This document shows positions 6,225 through 7,557 of a stretch of DNA of 7,557 nucleotides, one piece after another. A model generated the notes under the pieces. It searched no databases and was not told the DNA's origin. It saw only the letters and a list, made by a program, of their open reading frames with translations. The first letter of the stretch is position 1; each line of letters starts with the position of its first letter. Source of the stretch: Chloroflexota bacterium (GTDB lineage Bacteria > Chloroflexota > Limnocylindria > Limnocylindrales > CSP1-4); assembly GCA_016200745.1 (NCBI GenBank), contig JACQEF010000101.1, forward strand, positions 1-7,557. The letters run 5' to 3'. Both the position numbers and the translations under genes were made by a program.

Positions 6225-6958
6225 CGGCGGACGGTGGCCAGCACGGCCGCCTGGGCCTCGAACAAGCGTGCCAGCCCGGTGTCGGCGAGGTCGAGCAGGC
6301 CGGTCGCCGCGGCCCGGTCGAACGGCTTGCCCTCGGCCGTCCCCTGCAGCTCGACGTAGGCGCCCGAATCGGTGCCGACCACGTTGAAGTCGACGTCCGC
6401 GTGCGAGTCCTCGGAGTAGTCGAGATCCAGGAACGGGAGGCCGTTGACGATCCCGACGGATACCGCCGCGACCTTGCCCACCAGGTGGCGCTCCATGCCG
6501 TAGGTGATGAGCGCCGCCGCCAGCGCCACGTAGCCGCCGGTGATGGAAGCCGTCCGCGTCCCGCCGTCCGCCTGGAGGACGTCGCAGTCGATCGTGATCG
6601 TCCGCTCGCCGAGACGGGACAGGTCCACGACGCCACGCAACGATCGCCCGATCAGTCGCTGGATCTCGTGCGTCCGGCCGCCGATCCGGCCCTTGACCGA
6701 CTCGCGATCCGTGCGCTCGGACGTGGCCCGCGGGAGCATCGAGTACTCGGCCGTGACCCAGCCGGTCCCCTTGCCGCGCAGGTGGGGCGGCACGCGATCG
6801 ACGATCGTCGCCGCGCACAGGACCTCGGTGTCACCGACCCTGATCCGGCACGAGCCCTCGGCCCATTTCTGGACGCCGAGGGTGAACGAGACCGGCCGCA
6901 GCTCGTTCGGCCTTCGGCCGTCGGCTCGGACGGTGGGCGGCCGGTTGCCGATCGTCAT
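6221..6958 (-). CDS. rph: Ribonuclease PH (tRNA 3'-end phosphorolytic exoribonuclease)
   Basis: A 245-residue protein, normal family length. RNase PH uses phosphate to trim nucleotides after the CCA end of tRNA precursors and acts as a hexameric ring in the cytoplasm. Family motifs appear in order: EYSMLPRAT (71-79), GRTHEIQRLIGRSLR (94-108, phosphate and RNA binding), DCDVLQADGGTRTASITG (124-141), LDYSEDSHADVDFNVV (179-194, with the catalytic acidic residues) and GTAEGKPFDR (206-215). The start is well defined: the ATG at 6958 overlaps the mazG stop as ATGA, and AGGAG (6967-6971) lies 8 bases upstream inside mazG. The stop overlaps the rdgB TTG start. rph next to rdgB is a widespread bacterial pairing, which supports both calls. 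No damaged or missing motif is seen. Confidence 0.97.
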   Translation of the reverse strand: MTIGNRPPTVRADGRRPNELRPVSFTLGVQKWAEGSCRIRVGDTEVLCAATIVDRVPPHLRGKGTGWVTAEYSMLPRATSERTDRESVKGRIGGRTHEIQRLIGRSLRGVVDLSRLGERTITIDCDVLQADGGTRTASITGGYVALAAALITYGMERHLVGKVAAVSVGIVNGLPFLDLDYSEDSHADVDFNVVGTDSGAYVELQGTAEGKPFDRAAATGLLDLADTGLARLFEAQAAVLATVRR

Positions 6959-7557
6959 GTCTGTTTCTCCTCAGCCTTGGCGGCATCCCACAGCAGGTCG
7001 AGCGCCTCGAAGTCCAGGTCCCGCAGCGCGACGCCCCTGGCGGCCGCCTGACGTTCCACGCTCCCGAATCGGCGCCGGAACTTGGCGTTGGCCGCCCGGA
7101 CGGCGGCCTCGGCCTCGATCCCCCGCCGGCGGGCCACGTTGACCAGCACGAACAGCAGGTCGCCGAACTCCTCGGCCCAGTCGACCTCGTCGGCGGCCGC
7201 GCGCAGCTCCTCGGTCTCCTCGATCACCTTGTCGAGGACGCCGTCGACCGACGGCCAGTCGTAGCCCAGGTTGGCGGCCCGCTCCTGCATCTCCTGGCTG
7301 GCGGCGAGCGCGGGCATGGAGGCGCTGATGCCGTCGAGCGCGCTCCGCGGCGGTGCGTCCGTTCCGGCTTCGTCGGCGGCGGCGGCCGCTTCCGCCCGCT
7401 CGTCGGCCTTGATCCGCTCCCACTGGCGGTTGACGTCGGAGGCGGTGCGGGCGACAGCCTCACCGAACACGTGCGGGTGGCGGCGGACGATCTTCGTGGC
7501 GATCGCGGCCTGGACGTCGGCCAGATCGAAGACCCCCGCCTCGGCGGCCAGCTGGGC
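6955..7557 (-). CDS. mazG: MazG nucleoside triphosphate pyrophosphohydrolase, C-terminal part (runs off right edge)
   Basis: The last 200 residues of MazG; the N-terminus lies beyond position 7557. MazG hydrolyses nucleoside triphosphates to monophosphates and pyrophosphate, clearing aberrant nucleotides and, in E. coli, influencing the stringent response. The visible part starts in the end of the first MazG domain (KIVRRHPHVFGE, the classic signature; its first residue is number 22 of the visible part), followed by RQWERIKADERAE. A somewhat Ala-rich linker leads to the second domain, which has YDWPSVDGVLDKVIEETEEL and AEEFGDLLFVLVNVAR, the EExxE and ExxD metal-binding helices. KFRRRFGSVE closes the domain. 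It matches E. coli MazG along its length. It is the first gene of the cluster visible here; its TGA overlaps the rph ATG, so the two are translationally coupled. Any promoter lies outside the window. Confidence 0.95.
   Translation of the reverse strand, partial: AQLAAEAGVFDLADVQAAIATKIVRRHPHVFGEAVARTASDVNRQWERIKADERAEAAAAADEAGTDAPPRSALDGISASMPALAASQEMQERAANLGYDWPSVDGVLDKVIEETEELRAAADEVDWAEEFGDLLFVLVNVARRRGIEAEAAVRAANAKFRRRFGSVERQAAARGVALRDLDFEALDLLWDAAKAEEKQT

Noticed and set aside
5127..6818. A single 563-codon minus-strand gene covering rph, rdgB and LOG
   Set aside because: Its first ~200 codons are out of frame with the intact rph gene. Only the part after 6224 matches real proteins, and there it joins RdgB-N to LOG through the deletion.
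1..7557. CRISPR array, insertion sequence, prophage or defence island
   Set aside because: No spaced repeat array, transposase, integrase, terminal inverted repeats or cluster of defence genes is seen. Gene content is mostly housekeeping.

Overview
The window is GC-rich bacterial DNA with little intergenic space. It holds conserved housekeeping genes, one large exported protein and one cell-envelope gene. High GC, a LytR-CpsA-Psr (LCP) protein with an N-terminal multi-pass 'PGLGQ' segment, and a mazG-rph-rdgB-log block suggest Chloroflexota, or less likely an actinobacterium. This is inference from gene style; no marker gene is present to settle it.

Layout. Positions 1-466 (minus) hold the start of a small nucleotidyltransferase-like gene that runs off the left edge. 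A gap follows with a candidate -10 box for that gene and a perfect 15-bp hairpin at 637-670, probably the terminator of the next gene. Positions 696-3434 (minus) encode a 912-residue exported BNR/Asp-box beta-propeller protein. Positions 3435-3817 are a divergent intergenic region with a candidate promoter, a tandem 12-bp direct repeat over its -35 box, a large hairpin and an inverted repeat. Positions 3818-5116 (plus) encode a membrane-anchored LCP protein, which probably attaches polymers to the cell wall. It ends 10 bases from the convergent end of a four-gene minus-strand cluster.

That cluster, read right to left, is mazG (cut by the right edge), rph, rdgB and a LOG-family gene. Each stop codon overlaps the next start codon (ATGA, TTGA, TGATG), so it is almost certainly one translationally coupled operon. 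MazG and RdgB remove non-canonical or excess nucleoside triphosphates, RNase PH trims tRNA 3' ends, and LOG cleaves nucleoside 5'-monophosphates; the shared theme is nucleotide and RNA housekeeping.

The main anomaly is in rdgB. Its N-terminal and C-terminal halves are both well conserved but lie in different frames, and about 35-40 residues of the family's middle are missing. The N-terminal frame then runs without a stop into the LOG gene, giving an open RdgB-N/LOG reading frame. This is either a real deletion or an assembly or sequencing error. I see no CRISPR array, defence island, mobile element, rRNA or tRNA. Apart from rdgB and the unknown role of the beta-propeller protein, the region looks ordinary.
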